A stretch of DNA of 33,971 nucleotides from Micromonospora sp. AMSO31t. GTDB taxonomy: Bacteria > Actinomycetota > Actinomycetes > Mycobacteriales > Micromonosporaceae. Positions 1 to 7,310 of this stretch are shown here, piece after piece (within the stretch, counting starts at the first letter, position 1; each line of letters opens with the position of its first letter). Where the stretch lies: positions 1 through 33,971 of the forward strand of contig NZ_WBKT01000054.1 in NCBI RefSeq assembly GCF_008868175.1, in the 5' to 3' direction. The notes under the pieces were generated by a model. It was given only the letters and a program-made list of their open reading frames with translations. It had not been told where the DNA came from and did not search any database. The position numbers and the translations under genes are program-made.

Positions 1-71
1 CTCCGGCCGCCCGCCGGCCGGGCCGCCCCTGCCGCGGTCCGCCCTCGGGACGCTGCCGGCCGCCCCTGGCC

Positions 72-90
72 TATGCTGGGAGCGCTCCCG
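72..90 (+). promoter_or_regulatory. CebR-type (LacI family) operator overlapping a -10 box
   Basis: The 14-mer TGGGAGCGCTCCCG at 77-90 contains a perfect 12-bp palindrome. It matches the known Streptomyces CebR cellobiose-repressor box (TGGGAGCGCTCCCA) at 13 of 14 positions. It directly follows and overlaps a TATGCT -10-like hexamer (72-77) and lies 39 bases before the GH1 start codon, so a bound repressor would block the promoter. No convincing -35 was seen. The regulator itself is not in the window. Confidence 0.75.
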
Positions 91-128
91 GCCTCTCGGG
101 GCGGCCAGTCACTCCGAGGAGAACGCCC

Positions 129-1622
129 ATGTCGCTACTCACCAGACGGCGCCTGCTCCGCCGTGCCGCCCTCTCCGCGACCGCCGCCGGCGCGGCCCGG
201 ACCGGGTCGGCCGGCGCCGCGGCCGCGGGCACCGTCGCGTCCGCGACCGCCGTCGCCGGCTGCGACGGCACGCCCGACCCCGACGGCGACGCGGACCCCG
301 ACGGGGCGCTGCGCTTCCCGCCCGGCTTCGGTTGGGGCGCGGCCACCTCGGCCTACCAGATCGAGGGAGCCGCGAAGGAGGACGGGCGGGGCGAATCCGT
401 CTGGGACACCTTCAGCCACTCGCCCGGCCGCACCCGCAACGGCGACACCGGCGACGTCGCGGCCGACCACTACCACCGGTACGCCCAGGACCTCGACCTG
501 ATGCGCGACCTCGGGCTGCGCAGCTACCGGTTCTCCATCGCCTGGCCCCGCATCCAGGCCGACGGGTCCGGTCGGCCCAACCAGCGCGGCCTGGACTTCT
601 ACCGGCGCCTGGTGGACGGGTTGCACGAGCGCGGCATCGCGCCGATGGCCACCCTGTTCCACTGGGACCTCCCCCAGGCCCTCCAGGACACCGGCGGCTG
701 GGAGAACCGGGACACCGCCGAGCGCTTCGCCGACTACGCCGACGCGGTGTTCCGCGCGCTCGGCGACCGGGTGCCGGTCTGGCTCACCGTCAACGAGCCG
801 AAGACCGTGGTGCAGAACGGCTACCTCTGGGGGCACCACGCGCCGGGCCGGCAGGACCCGGCGGCCGCGTACCTGGTCGCCCACCACCTCCAGCTGGCCC
901 ACGGCCTCGCCGTCCGCGCGCTGCGCGCCGCCGGCGTCGAGGGGCGGATCGGCCCGGCGCTCAACCTGCACCCCTGCTACCCCGCCGACGGGACCGCCGA
1001 GGCGGCCGCCGCGACCCGGCTGTACGACGGCTACGAGAACCGGCTCTACCTCGACTCGATCTTCAAGGGCGCGTACCCGGAGGACGTGCTCGCCGACCTC
1101 GGCGCGGACAGCCGGATGGTCCGCGGCGTGCGCGACGGCGACCTGAAGATCATCTCCAGCCCGGTCGACCTGCTGGCCGTGCAGTACTACACGCCGATCT
1201 ACGTCACCGCCCAGGGCGACACGGTCCGCCGGTGGCCGACGTCGGAGGCCGAGTGGCAGCAGATCTACCCCGAGGGGATGTACGACATCCTGACCCGGGT
1301 CACCCGCGACTACGGCCGGGTGCCGATCACCATCACCGAGAACGGCCTGCCCTGCCCGGACACCCTCGCCGCGGACGGCACCGTCGACGACACCCCCCGC
1401 ATCGACTTCCTCCGCGACCACTTCGCGGCCGCCCACCGGGCGATCCGCGACGGAGTGCCGCTGGAGAGCTACCACGTCTGGTCGCTGCTGGACAACTTCG
1501 AGTGGAACGAGGGGTACGAGCAGCGCTGGGGCCTGGTCTACGTCGACTACCCGACCCAGCGCCGGGTGCCCAAGCGCAGCGCCCACTGGTACCGCAACGT
1601 GATCCGCCGCAACGGGCTCTAG
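129..1622 (+). CDS. GH1 family beta-glucosidase, predicted exported lipoprotein
   Basis: This 497-residue retaining glycoside hydrolase of family 1 probably releases glucose from cellobiose or other beta-glucosides. The acid/base glutamate is in the NEP motif (E223) and the nucleophile in TENG (E404). The N-terminal pocket motif SAYQIEGA and the late LLDNFEWNEGY motif are intact, so the enzyme looks functional. Residues 1-45 hold an arginine-rich start (RRRLLRR), a long Ala/Gly stretch and a lipobox-like AVAGC ending at C45, followed by an Asp/Pro linker. This suggests Tat export and lipid anchoring, which is unusual because most actinobacterial GH1 enzymes are cytoplasmic. A GAGGAG ribosome site precedes the ATG. 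Transcription is probably controlled by the CebR-like box upstream. The TAG stop is shared with the junction of the IS630 element. The exact sugar is not shown by the sequence. Confidence 0.93.
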   Translation: MSLLTRRRLLRRAALSATAAGAARTGSAGAAAAGTVASATAVAGCDGTPDPDGDADPDGALRFPPGFGWGAATSAYQIEGAAKEDGRGESVWDTFSHSPGRTRNGDTGDVAADHYHRYAQDLDLMRDLGLRSYRFSIAWPRIQADGSGRPNQRGLDFYRRLVDGLHERGIAPMATLFHWDLPQALQDTGGWENRDTAERFADYADAVFRALGDRVPVWLTVNEPKTVVQNGYLWGHHAPGRQDPAAAYLVAHHLQLAHGLAVRALRAAGVEGRIGPALNLHPCYPADGTAEAAAATRLYDGYENRLYLDSIFKGAYPEDVLADLGADSRMVRGVRDGDLKIISSPVDLLAVQYYTPIYVTAQGDTVRRWPTSEAEWQQIYPEGMYDILTRVTRDYGRVPITITENGLPCPDTLAADGTVDDTPRIDFLRDHFAAAHRAIRDGVPLESYHVWSLLDNFEWNEGYEQRWGLVYVDYPTQRRVPKRSAHWYRNVIRRNGL

Positions 1623-2707
1623 TGTCCTGAGTCGTTAATTCGTCTGCAGTATGCGGCGAGGGATTCGAGGATCTCGTCGGCGGTGCGAGTCCATACGAAC
1701 GGTTTCGGGTCGGCGCTCCAGGCGTCGATCCACGCCCGCACGTCGGCTTCGAGAGCGGCGACGCTGCGATGGGTGGAACGACGCAGTTTCCGGTTGGTCA
1801 GCTCGGCGAACCAGCGTTCCACGATGTTGAGCCATGACGAGTAGGTCGGCGTGAAATGCAGGTGGAACCTTGGATGCTTGACCAGCCATTGCTGAATCTG
1901 CGGCGTTTTGTGGGTGCCGTAGTTGTCGAGGATGAGGTGCAGGTCCACATCAGATGGTGTGGCCCGATCGATCGTGCGCAGGAACCGCAGGAACTCCTGA
2001 TGCCGGTGTCGGCGCTGGGTCTGCCCGATCACTCGGCCGGTGGCCAGGTCCAATGCGGCAAACAGACTCGTGGTGCCGTGACGGACGTAGTCGTGGGTCT
2101 GGCGACTCGGCGCGGCCGGCATCATCGGCAGCACCGGCGCCGTGCGGTCGAGGGCCTGCATCTGGCTCTTCTCGTCCACCGCCAGGACCATCGCCCCAAC
2201 CGGTGGGTCGAGGTACAACCCGACGATGTCGCGGACCTTCTCGATGAACTGCGGGTCGGTGGACAGCTTCCAGTCATCCACCAGGTGCGGCTTGAGCCCG
2301 AACGCCCGCCAAATCCGCGACACCGCGGTCTGGTTCAACCCGACCGCCTTGGCCATGGACCGTGTCGACCAGTGGCTGTCACCGCGCGGCGGCGCCTGCT
2401 CCAACGTGGCCACTACCACCGCCTCGACCACATCGTCGGTCACCTTGCGCGGCGCGCCTGGGCGAGGCTCGTCCGACAGGCCCTCCAGCCGCTTGGCGAT
2501 GAACCGCGACCGCCACTTACCCACCATGTCCCGTGACACACCGAGCTGCGCGGCCACCCTCGTGTTCGGCGTCCCGTCCGCACACGCCAACACAATCCGC
2601 GCCCGCATCGCCAACGCCTGCGACGACTTCGCCCGTCGCGTCCACCGCAGCAGTGTCTGCCGCTCGTCGTCGGACAGCACCAACGACCCCTGCGCCTTCC
2701 CTGGCAT
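1619..2707 (-). CDS. IS630-family DDE transposase
   Basis: This 362-residue transposase catalyses cut-and-paste movement of the element. Residues about 10-85 form a helix-turn-helix region (VAAQLGVSRDMVGKWRSRF), followed by a second winged-helix segment to about 140. The DDE nuclease core has D178 (AVDEKS), D261 (LILDNYGTHK) and E297 (SSWLNIVERWF), the IS630 arrangement. The ATG at 2707 is preferred over a TTG two codons upstream. A TACACT hexamer at 2719-2714 could drive a nearly leaderless transcript. The final codons (INDSGH) are read from the terminal repeat, and the TAG stop is made from the target TA plus one flanking base outside the element, so the gene overlaps the end of the GH1 gene tail to tail by four bases. 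No frameshift is visible. Confidence 0.93.
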   Translation of the reverse strand: MPGKAQGSLVLSDDERQTLLRWTRRAKSSQALAMRARIVLACADGTPNTRVAAQLGVSRDMVGKWRSRFIAKRLEGLSDEPRPGAPRKVTDDVVEAVVVATLEQAPPRGDSHWSTRSMAKAVGLNQTAVSRIWRAFGLKPHLVDDWKLSTDPQFIEKVRDIVGLYLDPPVGAMVLAVDEKSQMQALDRTAPVLPMMPAAPSRQTHDYVRHGTTSLFAALDLATGRVIGQTQRRHRHQEFLRFLRTIDRATPSDVDLHLILDNYGTHKTPQIQQWLVKHPRFHLHFTPTYSSWLNIVERWFAELTNRKLRRSTHRSVAALEADVRAWIDAWSADPKPFVWTRTADEILESLAAYCRRINDSGH

Positions 2708-2742
2708 ACGCAAAGTGTAGGCGAATTAGCGACTCAGGACAC
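1622..2742. mobile_element. Complete IS630-family insertion sequence
   Basis: This 1121-bp element is bounded by terminal inverted repeats of 21 bp with one mismatch (1622-1642 and 2722-2742, both reading inwards from GTGTCCTGAGTCG). TA dinucleotides flank both ends (1620-1621 and 2743-2744), as expected for the TA target duplication of the IS630/Tc1 superfamily. Joining the flanks gives CTAG, the target preferred by IS630 itself. The single transposase gene is intact and the ends match closely, so the insertion looks recent. Confidence 0.93.
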
Positions 2743-2748
2743 TAGTAC

Positions 2749-3015
2749 TTCGACGTCACTTGGCGAGTCATCCTGGACGAGGCGGTGGCGCGTGTCGCTG
2801 ACCGTTCGTGCGGGCAAAGCCACGCCGGACGGCGGAGCAGTTCATCGAGGGACTGCTGTCGGCGGGTTGAACGCACGATCTGCTGGTGTGTCGCGGAGCG
2901 GGCCGGTCACGCCGATCCCCAGGCGATGCAGCGGCTGCCGGGCACGGCGGTGTGGGCCGCGGACGCCGTCCGCGATGACGTGCGTGCGTGGCTGGTCGAG
3001 CAACTCGGCCACGAC
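2749..3015 (+). pseudogene. Remnant of an IS701-type transposase, N-terminal part
   Basis: Translated pieces resemble the first roughly 90 residues of actinobacterial IS701-like transposases: WRVILDEAVARVADR, then KPRRTAEQFIEGLLS, then RAGHADPQAMQRL and VWAADAVRDDVRAWLVEQLG. They lie in different frames. One base is missing near 2806 and one extra base lies near 2866, so the frame returns after the middle piece. The catalytic core that should follow (VDETG region) is absent; similarity stops at about 3015. It starts just beyond the right end of the IS630 element. It is non-functional. The family assignment rests on remembered motifs. Confidence 0.7.
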
Positions 3016-3051
3016 ACGTCCTCGGGCCTGACGCCCAGGCGGAAGTCGGGG

Positions 3052-3080
3052 AACGCGGCGGCCCGGTGGGCCGCCGCGTT
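3052..3080. terminator. Perfect 13-bp hairpin, putative bidirectional terminator
   Basis: The arms 3052-3064 and 3068-3080 are perfectly complementary, with a three-base GGT loop. There is no long T-tract, which is common for actinobacterial terminators. The hairpin lies between the IS701 remnant and the end of the oxidoreductase gene on the opposite strand. Confidence 0.65.
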
Positions 3081-3119
3081 GTAGGGGTTCCGTCCACGCC
3101 TCGAAGGGTGGCCTTCTCC

Positions 3120-4250
3120 TCATCGGCGGGGAAAGAAGGGGAGCTCGATGTGAACCCGGTCGGCGGCGGCGAGGATCCTCTGGGCGTCGTCGACCGGCGG
3201 GTGGATGTGGTCGTTGATCCGCTTCTTGACGTCCGCGCCGGCGGCGCCCGAGGCCATTACCCTGCGGTCCCAGCCGCGGGTGAAGATCGCACCGGCGCCG
3301 CCCAGGTCCAGGCAGGTGACGTACGGGCCGGGGGTGAAGTCGCGCAGCGGCACGTCGAGCAGGTCAGCCGCCGCGTTGTACCCGGCGACCTTTCCGAGCG
3401 GGGTGGCGTGCTGGCAGGCCTGCATGACCGTGTGCTCGGCGTCGAAGGCCGCCGCGGCCGTGTCGCCGGCGACGAATACCTCGGGAAGCGCGCGCAGCTG
3501 CTGGTCCACCGGCACCCGGCCGAGGTGGTCGAGCTCGTCGGAGATCTGCCGGGTGAGCTCGCTGGCCCTGAACCCTACACACCAGACCACCGCGTCCGCC
3601 TCGACCTTGGTGCCGTCAGAGAGGACGGCGTGCCCGTCGCCGACCTCCGTCAGCGTGGTCCCTAGGCGGCGTTCGACGCCCAGCTCGTCCAATGCCGCCT
3701 CGATCTCCTCGCGCGGGCCCGGGCCGAGCTGGTCTCCGACCACCGCCGACCGGTCCACCAGTAGCACTCGGCCTCGGGCGGCCAGTGCGGTCGCGGCCTC
3801 CAGGCCGACGAACCCGGCGCCGACGACCACGGCGCTGAAGTCCTCCCGATCGCGCAGATGCTCGGTGAGCCGCCGGGCGCCGTCCAGGGTGTCGATGTCG
3901 AAGAGCCGTTCAACGCCTGGCAGGTCCCGGGGCTGAACGAGCTTGCTGCCCGCCGCCAGCACCAAGCGGTCATAGCCGATCTCCTCACCGTCTGCCACTA
4001 CCACGCGGCGGTCGATGTCGATCGTGCTCACCGAGGCCCGCAGGTGCTCGACGCCGATCGGCTCGAGGATTCTGCTGAGCTCCACCTTGGCCAGGTCCGG
4101 CTCCGGCTCGTACAGCCGCGGCCGCAGCACCAGGTGCTCACTCGGCGCGATGAGCGTGATGCGCAGGTCCGCCTCTCCGCGTCCCAGCGCCGCTCCCGCC
4201 GCGCTCCATACGCCCGCGAAACCGCCTCCGATGATCACCACGTGTGCCAT
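3120..4250 (-). CDS. NAD(P)/FAD-dependent oxidoreductase (NDH-2-like)
   Basis: This 376-residue flavoprotein belongs to the pyridine nucleotide-disulfide oxidoreductase family and probably transfers electrons from NAD(P)H to a quinone or similar acceptor. The FAD-binding Rossmann motif is at the start (VVIIGGGFAGVWSA). A second dinucleotide site follows (VVVGAGFVGLEAATAL, about 140-155). A late FAD motif (EVFAGDTAA-like, residues about 260) is present. No disulfide CxxxxC is seen, which argues against a reductase of the glutathione or thioredoxin type. A GAGAGGAC ribosome site lies upstream of the ATG. It is 69 bases downstream of an ECF41 sigma factor on the same strand. ECF41 genes typically neighbour a carboxymuconolactone decarboxylase, oxidoreductase or epimerase, so this is the likely partner and target. 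The physiological substrate is unknown. Confidence 0.85.
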   Translation of the reverse strand: MAHVVIIGGGFAGVWSAAGAALGRGEADLRITLIAPSEHLVLRPRLYEPEPDLAKVELSRILEPIGVEHLRASVSTIDIDRRVVVADGEEIGYDRLVLAAGSKLVQPRDLPGVERLFDIDTLDGARRLTEHLRDREDFSAVVVGAGFVGLEAATALAARGRVLLVDRSAVVGDQLGPGPREEIEAALDELGVERRLGTTLTEVGDGHAVLSDGTKVEADAVVWCVGFRASELTRQISDELDHLGRVPVDQQLRALPEVFVAGDTAAAAFDAEHTVMQACQHATPLGKVAGYNAAADLLDVPLRDFTPGPYVTCLDLGGAGAIFTRGWDRRVMASGAAGADVKKRINDHIHPPVDDAQRILAAADRVHIELPFFPRR

Positions 4251-4304
4251 CTGTTGTCCTCTCTCAGCCTGGCCCCGCCCGGGGGACGCAGGGTTCGACA
4301 GGCA

Positions 4305-4331
4305 GACAAGATGGCGGGTTCAGATGTGACG
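4305..4331 (-). promoter_or_regulatory. Candidate ECF41 promoter before the oxidoreductase gene
   Basis: On the minus strand, CGTCACA (4331-4325) is followed after 16 bases by TGTC (4308-4305). The reported ECF41 consensus is about TGTCACA, a 16-17 base spacer, then CGTC, so this matches 6 of 7 and 3 of 4 bases. A start site near 4298 would leave a leader of about 48 bases before the ATG at 4250. The site overlaps the last codons of the sigma factor gene. Confidence 0.45.
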
Positions 4332-5192
4332 GAGGTGCGCGAGCTTCTGGGGATTGGCCAGTCTCCGCCACGCCGTGATCCGCCCGTCGACGATCTCCAC
4401 GACGTCGAGCCAGACCAGCTCGCCGCCGCGGTAGGTCGCCAGGGCCGGACACCCGTTCACCTCGATGATCTGGAACGCGTCGGGGCGCCTGATCTCGATC
4501 TGCCTGACCGCCAACAGGGCAATCGTCTCGGCGCCGCGGACTGGCCTGCGCGCGGCGGTCACCTTGCCGCCGCCGTCGGCGACATAGACGGCCTCGGGGT
4601 CCAGCAGCTCGACGAGCTCGGCTATGTTTCCCGCGTCGGCGGCCGCCTTGAACGCCTTGAGCACGCGTTCGGTCTCGGCCCTGGGCGCCCAGGGCCGCTC
4701 CTCGACCGCGGCTACCCGCGCCCGCGCGCGGGAGGCGAGCTTGCGGCTGGCGGCGGGCGTGCCGCCAAGCACCTCGGCGATCCGGCCGAACGGGAAGCCG
4801 AAGACGTCGTGCAGCACCAGCGCGACGCGTTCGGCGGGGTTGAGGGTCTCCATGACCACCAGCATCGCGGTGCTCACCAACTCGTCCATGAGTACCTGGG
4901 CGGCGGCGTCTGGCCCGGTCAGCAGCGGTTCGGGCAGCCAGGGCCCGACATAGGACTCGCGCCGGACGCGCGCCGACTTCAGCACGTTGTAGGACGTCCG
5001 GGCAGCCACGGTAACTAGCCAGGCCCGCGGATCCCGCACCTTGGACAGGTCTGCGGCGGCGGCGCGCAACCAGACCTCCTGTGTCACGTCCTCGGCCTCG
5101 GCCACGGTGCCGAGGATCCGATAGGCCGCCCCGAAGACCGCGGGGCGATGCGCTTCCCAGTCGGCCTGCGCCAACGTGCCGGCCAGCTCCAT
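4320..5192 (-). CDS. ECF41-group sigma factor with SnoaL-like C-terminal domain
   Basis: This 290-residue alternative sigma factor has region 2 at about residues 10-75, region 4 at about 110-165, and a SnoaL-like tail from about 175. Three ECF41 hallmarks are present: WLPEPL (85-90) in the linker, DGGGK (206-210), and NPQKL (280-284; usually NPDKL). In this group the fused tail replaces a separate anti-sigma factor and modulates polymerase binding. The ATG at 5192 is chosen because a GGGGAGG ribosome site lies just upstream; a longer reading frame to 5243 lacks one. It heads a probable operon with the NAD(P)/FAD oxidoreductase. The inducing signal is not evident. It is one of two ECF41 factors within 5.5 kb. 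Confidence 0.9.
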   Translation of the reverse strand: MELAGTLAQADWEAHRPAVFGAAYRILGTVAEAEDVTQEVWLRAAAADLSKVRDPRAWLVTVAARTSYNVLKSARVRRESYVGPWLPEPLLTGPDAAAQVLMDELVSTAMLVVMETLNPAERVALVLHDVFGFPFGRIAEVLGGTPAASRKLASRARARVAAVEERPWAPRAETERVLKAFKAAADAGNIAELVELLDPEAVYVADGGGKVTAARRPVRGAETIALLAVRQIEIRRPDAFQIIEVNGCPALATYRGGELVWLDVVEIVDGRITAWRRLANPQKLAHLRHI

Positions 5193-5339
5193 CCCTGACC
5201 TCCCCTCCGAGCGGTCTGTTGCCCAGTGACGATCCGCAGCCACACCCGGCCCGCCGCCAACGGCGGAACAGCCCGTAGACCGTCTGCCAGGCCCGTAACA
5301 CTCCTGCTCTGGTGGACGCTGGCGGTACGCACTCGCCGA

Positions 5340-5378
5340 GCGCCTCCGCCGTCGCTCTGGTGGCGACGGCGGAGGCGC
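5340..5378. terminator. Perfect 16-bp hairpin terminator
   Basis: The arms 5340-5355 and 5363-5378 are perfectly complementary around a seven-base loop. The hairpin lies three bases beyond the stop codon of the hydrolase gene and is the likely terminator of the MFS-hydrolase operon. It also insulates the upstream region of the sigma factor gene. Confidence 0.75.
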
Positions 5379-5381
5379 CGC

Positions 5382-6056
5382 TCAGCGGGACGCGGCGACG
5401 TCGAGCAGGATCCTCGCCAGCTGGTCCGGCGTGTCGCGCATGAGGTTGTGGCCGCCGGCCAGTGCGTGCGTGGTCCAGCCGGGATCGTTGTTCAGCTTGC
5501 GGTAGGTCGGGGTGAACGGCGACTGGTCGGCCCACCCGGCGGCGTACACATAGTCCCGGCGGCGGACGTGCGCCAGTGCCCCGGTGAGCCGTAGCCGTTG
5601 GAGTACGGAGGCAACCGGGTGTGGCGTCGCCCGGGCGTCGAAGAACGGCAGTGGCCGGGACGCGCATCCGGTCTCGTCCACGTCTGCGTACCATCTCCGT
5701 TCCTGGTCAGAAACGAGTGACCAGCAGGAGTCACCGTCGCCGGGCACCACCGCGTCCAGGTAGACCAGGGAGTCGACCCGGTCCGGCGCCCGGTCGGCGA
5801 CCCCGGTGATCACCATTCCGCCGTAGCTGTGCCCGACCAGGACGGTCTCCCGCACGTCCTCGTCCTCGAGGACGGCGATTACGTCCTGGATGTGCGTGTC
5901 GAGGTTCACCGTGCCGTGCAGCAGGTGCCGGCGTTCACTCACGCCTGTCAACGTCAGTGGGTGAACGGTGTGCCCAAGGTCGCGCAATCGCCGGGTGAGG
6001 GGCTCGAAGCACCATCCGCCGTGGCACATCCCGGGAACGAGGACGAAGTTCGTCAT
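5382..6056 (-). CDS. Alpha/beta hydrolase (EstC/salicylate-esterase-like)
   Basis: This 224-residue alpha/beta hydrolase has the early oxyanion segment VPGMCHGGWCF (residues about 7-17), the nucleophile elbow GHSYGG with S77, and a late catalytic histidine H203 in AGGHNLMRD. This pattern resembles small esterases of the EstC and plant methyl-salicylate esterase type. The ATG at 6056 follows an AAAGGAGC ribosome site. It overlaps the stop of the MFS gene by the four bases ATGA, so the two are probably translationally coupled. The pairing suggests that the substrate is the same small molecule or ester that the transporter moves. The identity of the ester is not visible. Confidence 0.85.
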   Translation of the reverse strand: MTNFVLVPGMCHGGWCFEPLTRRLRDLGHTVHPLTLTGVSERRHLLHGTVNLDTHIQDVIAVLEDEDVRETVLVGHSYGGMVITGVADRAPDRVDSLVYLDAVVPGDGDSCWSLVSDQERRWYADVDETGCASRPLPFFDARATPHPVASVLQRLRLTGALAHVRRRDYVYAAGWADQSPFTPTYRKLNNDPGWTTHALAGGHNLMRDTPDQLARILLDVAASR

Positions 6057-7228
6057 GATCCTGCTCCTTTGATCGATTGTGGATGGTGGTCCGTCGCGGC
6101 GGGTCGTCCGACGAGGGCGATCGCCGCGGCGGCGGTGCACAGGACCGCAGTCCATTCGAGGGGGGCCGCGGTGGAGGTGTGGTCAGCGACCAAGCCGGCC
6201 AGCCAAGGGCCGGCGGTCTGGCCGGCGGCAAACACCGTGGTGAAGACGGCGAGCGTGGCGGCCCAGTCGACAGCCGGGGTATGGGCCCTGATGAGGGCGG
6301 TGATGGCGGCCGGCACGCCCATGAACGTCGCCCCGTACGCGAGCGCGGAGGCCAGCGCGACCGGTGTCGCGGACGACGCCAGCGCCAGTGTCGCCCCGCC
6401 AGCCAGAACGGCGAGCAGGGTGGCCAGGGCCCGGGTGCCGGGCCATTCGGCGATCGGGCGGCTCCACACCGCGGGAGCCGCCGCGACGGCCGTGCCGAGC
6501 ACAGTCCAGGTGAGCACGACCTGCACGACAGGGGCCTGCCGGTCGGCCAGGTAAGTAGACAGGAAGGTGATGTAGGCGATGTAGCCGGCGGCGAACAGCA
6601 GGTAGGCCAGGGCTGGTACCAGGAGCGGCCGGAGGCGGGCCCGCCCGGCAGTGGCCTGCCGCTCGTCGTCGCCGCCGGCCGCTGTCCAGCTTGCGAGGGT
6701 AGCCAGCGCGGCGGCTACGCCCAGTCCTACCCAGGCCAGCCGCCAGTGCGGGCCGAGCAGGGGTACGGTCACGCCGCTGATCATGATGCCCAGGCCGGTG
6801 CCAGCGAAGTACACCGTGATGGGCATGGTCGAGGCACCTGTGGCGGCCCGGGACGCGAGCACCCCGCCGGCGATGAACACCACGGCTCCGGTCGTCCCTG
6901 ACAGAGTCCGGACTGCCAGCAGCACCAGGTAGTCGCCGCTGACAGCCGTCGTGACCAGCGACGCGGCGGTGAGCGCCATGCCAACACGGAACGCGCTGGC
7001 CATGCCGAGGCGGCGTACCAGGGCGGTTGTCAGCAGCGCGCCGAGCAGGTAGCCGAGGCCGTTGGCGGCGCCCACCGCGCCGGCTTGGGCGAGCGTCCAG
7101 TCCAGGTCGTCGCGCATCGCCGGCAACAGCAGCCCATAGGCGAAGCGTGCGAAGCCAAGCGCGGAGGCGGTGCCCAGGGCCAACCGTACGGCCTGCCACA
7201 GTCCCGCGGGGGGCGCGGTGAACGCCAT
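6053..7228 (-). CDS. MFS transporter, YbfB/YjiJ-like
   Basis: This 391-residue membrane protein has about twelve hydrophobic segments. The start (LALGTASALGFARFAYGLLLPAMRDDL) matches the YbfB/YjiJ branch of the major facilitator superfamily, whose substrates are mostly unknown. A GGAGAG site precedes the ATG. It is the first gene of a two-gene operon with the alpha/beta hydrolase. It is divergent from a TetR regulator, the typical arrangement for a drug or metabolite efflux pump repressed by its neighbour. Import cannot be excluded. Confidence 0.88.
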   Translation of the reverse strand: MAFTAPPAGLWQAVRLALGTASALGFARFAYGLLLPAMRDDLDWTLAQAGAVGAANGLGYLLGALLTTALVRRLGMASAFRVGMALTAASLVTTAVSGDYLVLLAVRTLSGTTGAVVFIAGGVLASRAATGASTMPITVYFAGTGLGIMISGVTVPLLGPHWRLAWVGLGVAAALATLASWTAAGGDDERQATAGRARLRPLLVPALAYLLFAAGYIAYITFLSTYLADRQAPVVQVVLTWTVLGTAVAAAPAVWSRPIAEWPGTRALATLLAVLAGGATLALASSATPVALASALAYGATFMGVPAAITALIRAHTPAVDWAATLAVFTTVFAAGQTAGPWLAGLVADHTSTAAPLEWTAVLCTAAAAIALVGRPAATDHHPQSIKGAGS

Positions 7229-7246
7229 CAGGCTCTCCGATAGATA

Positions 7247-7300
7247 GAACTGATCGGTACGAACTCAGGGATGCTAGCAGCAGAACGAACCGACCGGTAC
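7247..7300. promoter_or_regulatory. Pair of 14-bp direct repeats, candidate TetR operators
   Basis: GAACTGATCGGTAC (7247-7260) and GAACCGACCGGTAC (7287-7300) agree at 12 of 14 positions and start 40 bases apart, about four helical turns. They lie in the 82-base gap between the divergent MFS and TetR genes. The second copy touches a TACCAT hexamer (7298-7303) that could serve a leaderless TetR transcript. Binding by the adjacent TetR protein is inferred. Confidence 0.5.
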
Positions 7301-7310
7301 CATTCTTGCC

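Noticed and set aside
135..1586. A long minus-strand frame opposite the GH1 gene
   Set aside because: It is a shadow of the GH1 coding strand and has no domain.
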